DNA from: Caldilineaceae bacterium
GTDB taxonomy: Bacteria > Chloroflexota > Anaerolineae > Caldilineales > Caldilineaceae
NCBI GenBank assembly: GCA_019637645.1
Contig: JAHBVH010000026.1
Location: forward strand, 1 to 64,000
DNA: 64,000 bases
Reading direction: 5' to 3'
This document shows positions 35,105 through 43,741 of this stretch, in pieces. Under the pieces are notes generated by a model. It did not search any database, was not told the origin of the DNA, and saw only the letters and a program-made list of their open reading frames with translations. The number at the start of each line of letters is the position of its first letter. Positions within the stretch are counted from its first letter, which is position 1. The position numbers and the translations under genes were made by a program.

Positions 35105-35830
35105 CTACTCGTTCAAAACCGAGCCGCCCAGAGCGATGAGCTTGGCTCCGACTTGGCGGAGGCAGTTGGCGAGATCTTGTTGAAGTTGATTAGCGGAGAA
35201 GTGGAGGATCTCCCAGCGGTCGGCCAGGAGTTGGGGCCGCGCCTCTTCGGCGCGGTGATCGGCGGCGCAGTGGATTGCCAGATAGCCACCCCGCGCACGC
35301 AAGGTAATATCGACTGGGTATTCGCCCAAGAGGCGGTTTTTGAGCGGTCGCAACCGATGTTCGCGGAGGGCGTGCCAGAGGGTTTCAAAGGGATCTTCTT
35401 TGGAGAAGAGATCGGTGACGGTTGCCGCGGTGAGGAGGCGATCCAGGGTCGTGTGAATAAAGGTGACGCGCCGAAAAGGGCCAGCCGGAATCGCTGTCTC
35501 GAGCCGCTGCAGCGGACCTACTTCAATGCGAAAATAGTAGTCATCGGCACGGGGATGGTCGGCTTCGGCGGGGAGCAATTCGCGGCGGGTTAGCAAGTGG
35601 TAGCGGCGGGTTGGGGCGTAGTAGGTTACCGTTTGGGCTTCGGCTTCGTCCTTAAAGGCCCCGGTTTGATAGAAAGCCAGATAATCTGCCCCTACGCGCC
35701 GTGGCGCAGAGCGTTGGGGAATGCGATACCAACCTTCCGAGGCGGCTCGGCGTAGATCGTCCATATTGTTGACCACGGCCACCAAGACCGTGCGGCGGCG
35801 TGTTTCAGCATCGGGGTAACGGGTTGACAT
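35105..35830 (-). CDS. PUA/EVE-like N-terminal domain with DUF559-like C-terminal domain
   Basis: 241 aa. The N-terminal ~120 residues read like a PUA-fold (EVE/ASCH-like) domain: NNMDDLRRAASEGWYRIP, ADYLAFYQTGAF, VTYYAPTRRYHLLTR and YYFRIEVGPLQRLE. The C-terminal ~80 residues follow the DUF559/Vsr-like endonuclease pattern (LWHALREHRLRPLKNRLLG, YPVDITL, GYLAIHC, RWEILHFSANQLQQDLAN). Where active members have 'AIEcdG', this protein has AIHC, so the catalytic Glu looks replaced. It could recognise modified bases or be an inactive nuclease-fold protein. The assignment is by eye and tentative. Confidence 0.5.
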   Translation of the reverse strand: MSTRYPDAETRRRTVLVAVVNNMDDLRRAASEGWYRIPQRSAPRRVGADYLAFYQTGAFKDEAEAQTVTYYAPTRRYHLLTRRELLPAEADHPRADDYYFRIEVGPLQRLETAIPAGPFRRVTFIHTTLDRLLTAATVTDLFSKEDPFETLWHALREHRLRPLKNRLLGEYPVDITLRARGGYLAIHCAADHRAEEARPQLLADRWEILHFSANQLQQDLANCLRQVGAKLIALGGSVLNE

Positions 35831-36118
35831 GGCGCTACTATACTGGATCTCGATTTGCCTCGCAAGTTTACAAATGGCTTAATGAGAATTGGGGGCAACC
35901 GCGGGGACCTAGCTTAGCTGGCTGATTTTTAACCAAGGTCATTGTATGGGATAATAGAGCGCACAAGCAACAGCGCAACAGCACCAGACAAATGAGAAAT
36001 GCCAGACACAGATTCGCGCCGATAGACGTGCCGGTCCGTTTTTACGGGTTCGTTTTTAACGGTATATTGCTGTGTGTATCTGTGTCCTCTTTTCCACAGC
36101 ACCGAAACGAAACAGAGT

Positions 36119-37336
36119 ATGACATCTCAATCGCAACGACACCCCCCCACTGCCACCCAATCGCCGACGACGATCCAAGAACCAGCCGATGATACTTTTC
36201 ACACGGAACAGGTGATGACGGTGGCTGGTGGGCATTTTATCCACGATTCCTACACGGCTTTTCTGCCACCACTGTTGCCCTTGCTGCAAGAGCGGCTAGG
36301 CAGCAGCTACGCTGGCGTTGGCACGTTGGCCGTCTTTCTCCAACTCCCCAGCTTGCTCACCCCCTTGATTGGCTATCTGGCGGATCGGGTCAGTTTGCGC
36401 TACTTTGTCATTTTCGCCCCGGCCATTACCGGCACGTTGATGAGCATCATGGGGCTGTTCTCCAATTATTTGCTGTTGATCCTGCTCTTTATGGTCGCCG
36501 GGGTTAGTATGGCGGCCTTTCATGCCCCAGCTCCGGCGATGATCGGGCGCATTGCTGGGCGGCGGGTTGGCACGGGGATGAGCATCTTTATGGCTAGTGG
36601 TGAGCTAGGGCGCACCGTGGGGCCGCTTGTGGTCGTCGCAGGGGTCACTTGGTGGGGCTTGCCCGGCATTTGGCGGCTGGCTGGGATTGGCTGGCTGGTT
36701 TCAGCCTTTCTCTACTGGCGTCTGCGCAATATTTCCGCCCGCCCAGCCACGCAACAGCAAAGCAATCTGCGCGAGCTTGCGCCAGAATTGCGACGGGTCT
36801 TTACAATTCTGGGCGGGATGATGGTGCCCCAAATGGGGATGGTGGTCGCCATCACCACCTATTTGCCCACCTTTATGCGTGATGCCTTAGGTGCCAATCT
36901 TTGGCTGGCCGCAGCTTCGCTCACCATTCTCGAAGGGGCTGGGGTCGTGGGCGCCTTGTTGACTGGTACGCTCAGTGATCGCTTTGGGCGACGGGTTGTT
37001 CTACTGGTATTATTAAGCACTGCGCCTGTGCTATTAATGGGCTTTCTCTATGCCCCGCCTTGGTTAGCAGTTCCGCTCTTGATTGGCTTGGGCCTAACGG
37101 CTATTTCGCAGACGCCGGTCAAGCTGGCGATTGTCCAAGATCATTTTCCCCACAATCGCGCCGTAGCCAACGGGATCTTTATGTCCATGAACTTTGTGAT
37201 TCGCGCATTGGCGCTTTGGGTTGTCGGGTTGCTTGCCGATCAGATTGGGTTGACAAATGCCTTTTTCTGGAGCGGTGTGGCGGCCTTTTTTAGTATTCCC
37301 GCCGTCTTTTGGCTTCCGGAAAAGCGCGCCGACTGA
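36119..37336 (+). CDS. MFS transporter, fosmidomycin-resistance (Fsr)-like
   Basis: 405 aa from ATG 36119 (a GTG at 36074 is in frame; no good Shine-Dalgarno at either). Twelve hydrophobic segments. Characteristic Fsr-type blocks are GGHFIHDSYTAFLPPLLPLL, GYLADRVSLRYFVI, AAFHAPAPAMIGRIAGRRVG, MSIFMASGELGRTVGPL and LSDRFGRRVV. It is likely a proton-coupled exporter in the cytoplasmic membrane. The natural substrate is unknown and drug resistance should not be assumed. Confidence 0.8.
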   Translation: MTSQSQRHPPTATQSPTTIQEPADDTFHTEQVMTVAGGHFIHDSYTAFLPPLLPLLQERLGSSYAGVGTLAVFLQLPSLLTPLIGYLADRVSLRYFVIFAPAITGTLMSIMGLFSNYLLLILLFMVAGVSMAAFHAPAPAMIGRIAGRRVGTGMSIFMASGELGRTVGPLVVVAGVTWWGLPGIWRLAGIGWLVSAFLYWRLRNISARPATQQQSNLRELAPELRRVFTILGGMMVPQMGMVVAITTYLPTFMRDALGANLWLAAASLTILEGAGVVGALLTGTLSDRFGRRVVLLVLLSTAPVLLMGFLYAPPWLAVPLLIGLGLTAISQTPVKLAIVQDHFPHNRAVANGIFMSMNFVIRALALWVVGLLADQIGLTNAFFWSGVAAFFSIPAVFWLPEKRAD

Positions 37337-37337
37337 C

Positions 37338-37468
37338 ACCTGACCGATTTCATGAAGATTGTGGAAATGTGGCGGGCGTTGTTGGCTAGCCTGGTGGCTG
37401 TCGGGGGCCTGTTGGGCGCGGGCGCTTTACCGATTTTCATCGTTAATCTTCATGAAACCGGTCAGGTG
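37338..37468. mobile_element. 131-bp MITE-like element with 24-bp terminal inverted repeats
   Basis: The left end 37338-37361 and right end 37445-37468 are reverse complements with one mismatch (motif CACCTGACCGATTTCATGAA at the left end). The inside 83 bp have no gene. It starts just after the MFS stop codon. Its outer sequence (CACCTGACCG) resembles the cores of the smaller palindromic family, suggesting shared ancestry. Confidence 0.6.
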
Positions 37469-37517
37469 TGGACGTGTCATCGTTTCGGTACAAAGGCTTT
37501 CTACGAAAGGTGCTGCC

Positions 37518-37643
37518 ATGAAAGCGAGCATGGAAGAACGTATGATCCGACTGTTAGCCGCAGCCATGCAAGCCAACGATGCCCCCGCCGAACAATATAT
37601 CCGTCTCGGCTTAGAAAGCTATGTCCAATATGGTGGAAGGTAG
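37518..37643 (+). CDS. Small hypothetical protein (41 aa)
   Basis: ATG 37518 has GAAAGG upstream. The product has a charged amphipathic start (MEERMIRLLAAAMQ) and ends YIRLGLESYVQYGGR. Its stop overlaps the Shine-Dalgarno of the next gene and lies one nt before that start, so the two are translationally coupled. Tight coupling and codon use like its neighbours favour a real gene. No family recognised. Confidence 0.5.
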   Translation: MKASMEERMIRLLAAAMQANDAPAEQYIRLGLESYVQYGGR

Positions 37644-37644
37644 A

Positions 37645-38391
37645 ATGGGTACAAATAGCCAACCCTTAACGGGCCAAGTCGCGGTGATTACAGGGGCCGG
37701 ACGTGGCATTGGGCAGGCCATTGCGCTGGCCTATGCCGCCGCGGGGGCCGCGGTGGTCTGTGCCGCACGCACAACCGCGGAAATCGAGGCCACAGTCCAA
37801 ACCATCGTGGCCCAAGGTGGGCAAGGAGTAGCTATCCCCACGGATGTCACGGAACCGACCGCGGTCGAGCAGCTTTTTCAGCAGAGCGCGGCTCATTTTG
37901 GGGGGATTGATCTGGTGGTGATCAATGCCGGTATCAACCCGGATCGTCGCTCTGTGGCCGACAGCGATCCAGCCGCGTGGCGACTTACGCTAGAGGTCAA
38001 TTTGGTGGGGCCGTATACTTGTGCCAAAGCTGCCTTGCCCTATCTCAAAGCGCGCGGGGCTGGCAAAATCATCATGATTGGCTCCGGTATGGGCCATCGT
38101 AGCAGTAGTAATTCGGCCTATGCCTGTTCCAAAGCAGGGTTGTGGATGTTGACGCGGGTCTTGGCGCAAGAGGTGTGGCAGGATAACATTAGTGTCAATG
38201 AACTGATCCCTGGCCCCGTCGAGACGAGTATGACGGTGAGCCCGACCGCGCGCCAGGGTGCGGCCTTTACAACGAGCAGTGAATGGATCAAGCAACCGGT
38301 TGAGGTCGCTCCGCTCGCGCTCTTTTTGGCAACCCAACCAACCGTTGGGCCAACCGGCCAAAGCTTCAGCCTTATGCGACGCGACCCATAG
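37645..38391 (+). CDS. Short-chain dehydrogenase/reductase
   Basis: 248 aa from ATG 37645. GGAAGG lies 6 nt upstream inside the preceding small gene. Classical SDR motifs: cofactor TGAGRGIG, ARTT after strand 2 (suggesting NADP), NAG in VINAGIN, Ser in IGSGMG and YxxxK in YACSKAG, then PGPVETSM. It is a soluble NAD(P)-dependent oxidoreductase of unknown substrate. It is the second gene of a small operon with the 41-aa protein. Confidence 0.88.
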   Translation: MGTNSQPLTGQVAVITGAGRGIGQAIALAYAAAGAAVVCAARTTAEIEATVQTIVAQGGQGVAIPTDVTEPTAVEQLFQQSAAHFGGIDLVVINAGINPDRRSVADSDPAAWRLTLEVNLVGPYTCAKAALPYLKARGAGKIIMIGSGMGHRSSSNSAYACSKAGLWMLTRVLAQEVWQDNISVNELIPGPVETSMTVSPTARQGAAFTTSSEWIKQPVEVAPLALFLATQPTVGPTGQSFSLMRRDP

Positions 38392-38404
38392 CGCTCAACG
38401 ACCG

Positions 38405-38446
38405 CACCGCTGCTTCTCTAGTGGGGGACAAAGAAAAGCAGCGGTG
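38405..38446. terminator. Hairpin downstream of the SDR gene
   Basis: Perfect 11-bp arms CACCGCTGCTT and AAGCAGCGGTG, 20-nt loop, 13 nt after the stop codon. No T run. Confidence 0.45.
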
Positions 38447-38632
38447 TCAGCCATCGCGTGTTAGCAGCCGCGTGCCACCAACGGTTGGGTTTTTATGTAG
38501 GTCTTTGACTTACATGAAAACTGGAATTTATGTCGTTGATTTCAGGTCAATTGTCGCACGGATGGCGGCCTAAATCCATCGGCCAAATTACCGAACCATG
38601 GGAGTCACACAGTGGGTCGGTGAGCTTGTAGA

Positions 38633-38651
38633 CCAGACCTGTCAGGTCTGG
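38633..38651. repeat. Half copy of the dispersed palindromic element, inverted
   Basis: CCAGACCTGTCAGGTCTGG is followed by CCCAAGTTCGTAAT. The reverse complement of this stretch matches the left halves of the full copies at 3 kb and 54 kb. Confidence 0.7.
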
Positions 38652-38705
38652 CCCAAGTTCGTAATACCTCAACCATTGGCAGACCCGTCTGATAAGGTTC
38701 AACAC

Positions 38706-39056
38706 ATGAGCAGTGATCAATTTCAACTCTATGATCTAACCGTTGTGGTGGAAGCCATCGAAGGGCACTGTACCTGCGCGATGGCGGTGGGTGATTGTTT
38801 CTACTTGCGGGGTGGTAAGCTTTCCCTGCCAGACGGGGCCGACTTTTGTCTCTACGCGCTCCAAGCGGCGATTCCCTTGCTGCCAGCCAAACAACGGCGT
38901 AACCACCCGGCGGACTGGATGGAAACCGACAGCCGCGTCGTCTGCCCCGACCCGGCCTGCCGCCTGATTATGCGCATTGACCGCACAGGGTCACGGACTT
39001 TGCGCCACGATGATGTTAGCCCCATTCCGTGGGAACAAGCCGCGTCGGCAGCATAA
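38706..39056 (+). CDS. TIGR04076 family protein
   Basis: 116 aa; ATG 38706 with AAGG upstream. The pattern LYDLTVVVEAIEGHCTCAMA, VGDCFYLRGGKLSLPDG, DFCLYALQAAIPLLPAKQR, HPADWMETDSRVVCPDP is that of the small TIGR04076 family, which has several conserved Cys that could hold a metal or redox centre. The function is unknown. The upstream 300 bp hold repeat fragments and no gene. Confidence 0.8.
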   Translation: MSSDQFQLYDLTVVVEAIEGHCTCAMAVGDCFYLRGGKLSLPDGADFCLYALQAAIPLLPAKQRRNHPADWMETDSRVVCPDPACRLIMRIDRTGSRTLRHDDVSPIPWEQAASAA

Positions 39057-39177
39057 TGTTGGTCGCGCTCGGCCTGAATAGATTTGGGCTATTCCCCGAG
39101 CAGCGTTGTCCTATCCCCAGCCTATTGACGCCCTCAGCAACTAGGCAAACCATTTCGTCCTATGGTATGCTATCCCC

Positions 39178-40599
39178 ATGTCAACCCTTGATCGACTGCG
39201 CCGCCTCCATAGCGTGCGGCCTCAGCACACGCCCGCGGAATCCCCCTTGCCGCCGGTTTTGCCTGTGCCATTACAGGAATCTTTACGCGCCCCAAGCCTA
39301 CCCAAAGGCACCCTCGAGGCGCTGGTACCTGGTGAAGTGATCGAAAACAGCAACGGCACTTGTTATGTGGTGACAGAGCGCTATCCCCTCCAAGCAAGCC
39401 GGGGCGCCTATCCACTGGCCCAAATCCTAGACCACCAGCCGACAACCTTTGCCACTTTTCACCCGGCCTTTGGGCTGCAACAAGCGACTGACTTTCGCCA
39501 AGCGGTCTTCCTTGACACCGAAACGACCGGCCTTGGCGGCGGCGCCGGGGTCTATTGTTTTATGGTTGGCGTCGGCACTTTTGAAATAGGCAACAATCCA
39601 TTATCAATCGCGAATGGTTCAGGCGGCGAGAGCCAAGCTCCGGTTTCCAATCACCAGCCGCCACTCTCTACACTCCAGTCTCCAATTCACTTTGTCGTGC
39701 GCCAATTTTTTATGCGCAATCCGGGTGAAGAAGGCGCGCTGTTGTTGGCCTTGGTGGCGTTGCTAGAACGCTACGATATGAGCGTCACCTTCAATGGGCG
39801 CACCTTTGATCTACCTCTGTTGCGCACGCGGTTGCGCCAAAATCAGCAGATCTATCCCGAGTTGCGGGGCAGTGGTCGGTTGCTCCAATCGGATCGTCCC
39901 CACCTTGATCTCTTGCATCCGGCGCGGCGGCTGTGGAAGCGGCGCTTGCAAAGCTGCCGCTTGATCAACCTCGAGGCGGAGATTTTGGGGTTGCGGCGCA
40001 GCGAAGAGGATGTACCCGGCGCGTTGATTCCCCAACTCTACACCGATTATTTACACAATGGGCAAGCGGGCGAATTGAGCCGCGTTTTTTATCATAACCG
40101 CGAAGATATTGTCTCCATGGTCGCGCTGACCACTGCGCTCAGTGGTTTATATGCCGGGAAGGCAACCCCTGGCGATACGCCGCGCCATGGGCTGGATTGG
40201 TTCTCCTTGGGCCGCTGCTATGAAGAAGGCGGAGAGTGGGAAGCCGCTGAGCGGGCCTATCGCGCTGCCGCCGAAGGGTTAGCCGGTCAAGCGGCCCAAG
40301 GCGAGGTCTTTCGCCACTTAGGACAGTTATTCAAGCGCCAGGCGCGTTGGGCCGAAGCCACGGCCATCTGGCAGACCTGGATCACGACTGTGGCCGCGGT
40401 GGATACGACGCCTTATGAAGAGCTTGCCAAATATTGCGAGTGGCAATGTAAAGATTGGGAGCAAGCCGCTATGTGGACTGGTTGGGCCCTCCACACGTTG
40501 CGGCGCGCGCCAGCGTGGCAACAAGCCACCACCCAGATTACCGATTTGGAACATCGGCTTGCTCGGCTGCAACGGAAACAACAGGGGCATTCTACCTGA
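39178..40599 (+). CDS. YprB-like RNase H-fold exonuclease with C-terminal TPR-like region
   Basis: 473 aa. Residues ~105-330 are a DEDD-type ribonuclease H-like domain: AVFLDTETTGLGGGAGVYCF (first Asp-Glu), TFNGRTFDLPLLRTR (second Asp), HLDLLHPARRLWKR and YHNREDIVSMV (last Asp). A low-complexity insert after strand 2 (~135-165) is not usual. The last ~120 residues are TPR-like helices (GRCYEEGGEWEAAERAYRAA). This family (Bacillus YprB) is predicted to be an exonuclease. It precedes recJ, another nuclease gene, by ~110 nt. Confidence 0.82.
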   Translation: MSTLDRLRRLHSVRPQHTPAESPLPPVLPVPLQESLRAPSLPKGTLEALVPGEVIENSNGTCYVVTERYPLQASRGAYPLAQILDHQPTTFATFHPAFGLQQATDFRQAVFLDTETTGLGGGAGVYCFMVGVGTFEIGNNPLSIANGSGGESQAPVSNHQPPLSTLQSPIHFVVRQFFMRNPGEEGALLLALVALLERYDMSVTFNGRTFDLPLLRTRLRQNQQIYPELRGSGRLLQSDRPHLDLLHPARRLWKRRLQSCRLINLEAEILGLRRSEEDVPGALIPQLYTDYLHNGQAGELSRVFYHNREDIVSMVALTTALSGLYAGKATPGDTPRHGLDWFSLGRCYEEGGEWEAAERAYRAAAEGLAGQAAQGEVFRHLGQLFKRQARWAEATAIWQTWITTVAAVDTTPYEELAKYCEWQCKDWEQAAMWTGWALHTLRRAPAWQQATTQITDLEHRLARLQRKQQGHST

Positions 40600-40712
40600 T
40601 CGTTCGTCACCGGTTCGCTGCCGGTTTGCCAAGCGCCTGTGCGCCTGTCAAAATATGACAGCGCTATTCACGATTAACACAGAAAAAGCGCCATGAACCA
40701 GTTGAAGTTGAA

Positions 40713-42455
40713 ATGAGCATGGGACAGCAAGCAAAAAATTGGGTCATTCAGCCTAGTGCTCCCGCCGCTTTGGTGGCGAGCGTACCCGAACATCCCTTAT
40801 TGGTTCAGGTGCTTTATAACCGCGGCCTGACCTCCGCCGCCGAGATTCAAGCCTTTTTGCGTGGGGTCGATGCCGTTCAAGAGAACCCCTACAAGCTGCG
40901 CGATATGACTCCCGCCGTGGCACGGATCATTGAAGCCATTGATCGCAGTGAAACGATCTGTGTCTACGGTGACTTTGATGCCGATGGGGTGACGGCAACA
41001 ACGCTCTTGGTGACGGCGCTCCAGGTTGCCGGGGCGCGGGTGGGGCCCTATATCCCCGACCGCGTCGATGAAGGCTATGGTCTGAACCTGGACGCCATTG
41101 AGCGCATTGCGCAACAAGCGCAGTTGCTGATCACGGTAGATTGTGGCATGCGCAGTCTCCGTGAAGTAGCATTGGCCCGTCAATGGGGGCTTGATGTGAT
41201 CATCACCGACCACCACTCGGTCGGGGCGGAACTGCCCGCCGCGTTGGCAGTGATTAACCCTCGGCGCAAAGATTGTCAGAGCAACGCGGCTCGTTTGGCT
41301 GGTGTTGGCGTGGCCTACCGCCTGGCCCAAGCGCTCTTGCGCGCCGTGGCGCAACGGCGGGGCAGCCGGATCGACGAGAGCCAGGTCAGTGAGATCGAAG
41401 AGAGCCTGCTGGATCTGGTGGCGCTGGGCACGGTTGCTGATATGATGCCCTTGCTGGGCGAAAATCGTACCCTCGTGCAACGGGGACTGGCGCGCCTGAA
41501 CAAACCCCAGCGGATAGGGGTGGAGACCCTTTTAACCGTGGCGGATCTCCGCCCCGGCACGGTAGATGCCACCGCGATCTCCTTTCGCTTGGCCCCACGG
41601 CTCAACGCGGCGGGGCGGTTGGCCCACGCCAAATTGGCCTATCAATTGTTGCGCACCCAAGATCCCACCCAAGCGTATAGCTTGGCGATGGAGTTAGAAT
41701 CGCTCAACAACCGGCGGCGCACACTCACCGAGCAGGCTCAAACCATTGCCGAAGCCCAATTACATGCCCAGATGGACCATGACCAGGCCCTTTATGTGGT
41801 GCACAGCCCCAAGTTTGTCGCAGGCATTGTGGGGTTGGTCGCGGGCAAGTTGATGGACCGTTTCTATCGCCCTGTTTTGGTGATTGAAGAGGGTGCCGAG
41901 GAATCACGCGGGAGCGCGCGCAGCATTCCTGAGTTTGATATTAGTGCCGCGTTGGATGAAGTTGGTGGCCTGTTGATCCGGCATGGTGGCCACAGCCGCG
42001 CGGCGGGCTTTACCGTGGCAACCCCGCAACTGCCCGCCTTTGCCGATGCCCTCCAAGCGGTGGCACAGCGTGAACTGAGCATGCAGGCCAATTTGCGCCC
42101 AACCCTGGCTGTTGATGCTGTCATTACGCTCGATGAGGTCAACTGGAACATCCAGGAACAATTTATGCGGCTGGAGCCCATGGGTCAAGAAAATCCACCG
42201 CCCTTGCTCCTGAGCCGCAACGTCCGCGTCCGCGAGGCAAGGCCCATTGGGAGCCAGAAGCAACACATGCGGCTCATTGTGGACGCGGGTCCTAATACAC
42301 CTGTCTATGACGCCGTTGCCTTTCAGCAAGGCGTGTGGGCCAAGGCGCTTCCCGAAGGCACTCACCTCGATCTGGTCTTTCAGGTGGAAGCGAACGAATG
42401 GCAGGGGCGCAAACGGTTACAGCTGAATGTGCAGGATTTGCGGATCAGTGCGTAG
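40713..42455 (+). CDS. recJ: Single-stranded-DNA-specific exonuclease RecJ
   Basis: 580 aa. DHH phosphoesterase motifs: VYGDFDADGVTAT, DEGYGLN, LITVDCG, IITDHHSVG and NPRRKDC. DHHA1 and OB-fold-like C-terminal parts have SPKFVAGIVGLVAGKLMDRF, GGHSRAAGFTV and EPMGQENPPPLL. It degrades single-stranded DNA 5' to 3' with Mn/Mg in recombination and mismatch repair. Length and motifs are complete. The start at 40713 lacks a strong Shine-Dalgarno; ATG at codon 3 is possible. Confidence 0.95.
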   Translation: MSMGQQAKNWVIQPSAPAALVASVPEHPLLVQVLYNRGLTSAAEIQAFLRGVDAVQENPYKLRDMTPAVARIIEAIDRSETICVYGDFDADGVTATTLLVTALQVAGARVGPYIPDRVDEGYGLNLDAIERIAQQAQLLITVDCGMRSLREVALARQWGLDVIITDHHSVGAELPAALAVINPRRKDCQSNAARLAGVGVAYRLAQALLRAVAQRRGSRIDESQVSEIEESLLDLVALGTVADMMPLLGENRTLVQRGLARLNKPQRIGVETLLTVADLRPGTVDATAISFRLAPRLNAAGRLAHAKLAYQLLRTQDPTQAYSLAMELESLNNRRRTLTEQAQTIAEAQLHAQMDHDQALYVVHSPKFVAGIVGLVAGKLMDRFYRPVLVIEEGAEESRGSARSIPEFDISAALDEVGGLLIRHGGHSRAAGFTVATPQLPAFADALQAVAQRELSMQANLRPTLAVDAVITLDEVNWNIQEQFMRLEPMGQENPPPLLLSRNVRVREARPIGSQKQHMRLIVDAGPNTPVYDAVAFQQGVWAKALPEGTHLDLVFQVEANEWQGRKRLQLNVQDLRISA

Positions 42456-42488
42456 TAACCCGCATCCGAAAGAATAGGGATAGAAACG

Positions 42489-42731
42489 ATGAACACCAAC
42501 AATGCCAGCCCGGTCAAAATTGGGCTTGTTTTTGGCTTATTGGGCATTCTACTAACCGTAGTCGGGATCATGCGTGGCAATATCCCGTTGAATCTTGCCA
42601 GTATTGGCATGGCGTTGCTGATTGGGGGCGGCGTTTGGTTTGTCGTCTCCTGGGCTGTCGCCATGGCCGCCGTTGATGTAGAGAAAGATCTGGCTGATCA
42701 AGAACAAGCTGACACGCCAGAGAATCCCTGA
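42489..42731 (+). CDS. Small membrane protein (two helices)
   Basis: 80 aa. Two hydrophobic helices (~residues 10-28 and 36-60) are followed by an acidic Asp/Glu/Gln tail. No family recognised. It lies 33 nt after recJ and may be co-transcribed with it. Confidence 0.65.
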   Translation: MNTNNASPVKIGLVFGLLGILLTVVGIMRGNIPLNLASIGMALLIGGGVWFVVSWAVAMAAVDVEKDLADQEQADTPENP

Positions 42732-42785
42732 GCCGTAACGATTATTTACTCATCAAACCAATCGAAGCTCCAGAACTGGCCGTAT

Positions 42786-42830
42786 CGACCAGAGCGCTGT
42801 TGGCTTTTCAAAAGCTGACAGCGCTTGCCT
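42786..42830. repeat. Degenerate member of the dispersed palindromic family
   Basis: AGCGCTGTTGGCTTTT and AAAAGCTGACAGCGCT pair with two mismatches. It is followed by GTGTGTAACTCTT, a variant of the TGCGTAACTTCT end of the full copies. Confidence 0.55.
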
Positions 42831-42873
42831 AAGTGTGTAACTCTTATCCAGAAAACAAACAGTGGGAATGACG

Positions 42874-43701
42874 ATGACCAACGAATCGCAACAAATCGCA
42901 AAGCTGCGCCAGGTACGTGCGGTGCTCTTTGACATGGATGGCGTGATCTATGTGGGCAATCAACCGCTGCCGGGCGTCCAAGATCTACTCGATTATCTAG
43001 ACGCATCCGGGCGGCGCTGGCTGTGCATCACCAACAATGCGAGTAATACATCGCAAACGTTTGCGGATAAGCTCGCCAAGATGGCGATCAAGGCCGAGCC
43101 AACGCATATTTTGGGCAGCGCGGAGGCTACCGCGGCTTGGCTAGCCGAACAAGCACCGCAGCGGGGGAAAGTCGTGATGTTGGGCATGGAAGGGTTACGC
43201 ACAGCTCTCCTCAAGGAAGGCTTTACGCTCATTGATGATCCGCTGGCCGCAGAGTTTGCCGTCGCCGGGATCAACTTTCACTTGACCTATGAAGATGTTG
43301 CCAAAGTGGCGTTGGCGGTCCGCAATGGGGCGCGCTTTGTCGGCACCAACATCGATCCGACCTACCCTTCCGAACGGGGACAGATTCCCGGCACGGGCAG
43401 CATTCTCGCCATGTTAGAGGCCGCCACCAGCGTCAAGCCGGAAATTGTCGGGAAGCCCTACCCAGGTATGTATGAACTCGCCATGCACCGGGTGCACAGC
43501 CAGCCCAACGCAACCCTCATGGTGGGCGATCGCTATGAAACGGATATTGCCGGTGCTACGACGCTCGGGTTAGTCACTGCCGGTGTCCTCACGGGCATCA
43601 GCCGTCGCGCCGATTTTGAAGCGGGTACCCCCCCGCCCGACTTTATCCTTTCCGGCCTCCCTGCCCTCCTGGCCGCCTTCCGCCAAGCCGATAGTGCGTA
43701 G
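42874..43701 (+). CDS. HAD-IIA (NagD-like) phosphatase
   Basis: 275 aa from ATG 42874, with GGGA six nt before; GTG 42862 and ATG 42868 are in frame. Motif I is LFDMDGVIYVG, motif II TNNAS, a C2 cap domain lies between (AVAGINFHLTYEDVA, PGTGSILAMLEAAT), the Lys motif is VGKPYPGMYELA and motif IV is VGDRYETDIAGA. NagD-type enzymes dephosphorylate small metabolites such as nucleotides, 4-nitrophenyl phosphate or 2-phosphoglycolate. The substrate is unknown. Confidence 0.9.
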   Translation: MTNESQQIAKLRQVRAVLFDMDGVIYVGNQPLPGVQDLLDYLDASGRRWLCITNNASNTSQTFADKLAKMAIKAEPTHILGSAEATAAWLAEQAPQRGKVVMLGMEGLRTALLKEGFTLIDDPLAAEFAVAGINFHLTYEDVAKVALAVRNGARFVGTNIDPTYPSERGQIPGTGSILAMLEAATSVKPEIVGKPYPGMYELAMHRVHSQPNATLMVGDRYETDIAGATTLGLVTAGVLTGISRRADFEAGTPPPDFILSGLPALLAAFRQADSA

Positions 43702-43706
43702 CGGCT

Positions 43707-43736
43707 AGAGACTAGAGATACAAGTCTCTAGTCTCT
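43707..43736. terminator. Hairpin between convergent HAD and ABC genes
   Basis: Perfect 12-bp arms AGAGACTAGAGA and TCTCTAGTCTCT around TACAAG, 5 nt after the HAD stop and before the end of the ABC gene. Confidence 0.6.
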
Positions 43737-43741
43737 ACTCC

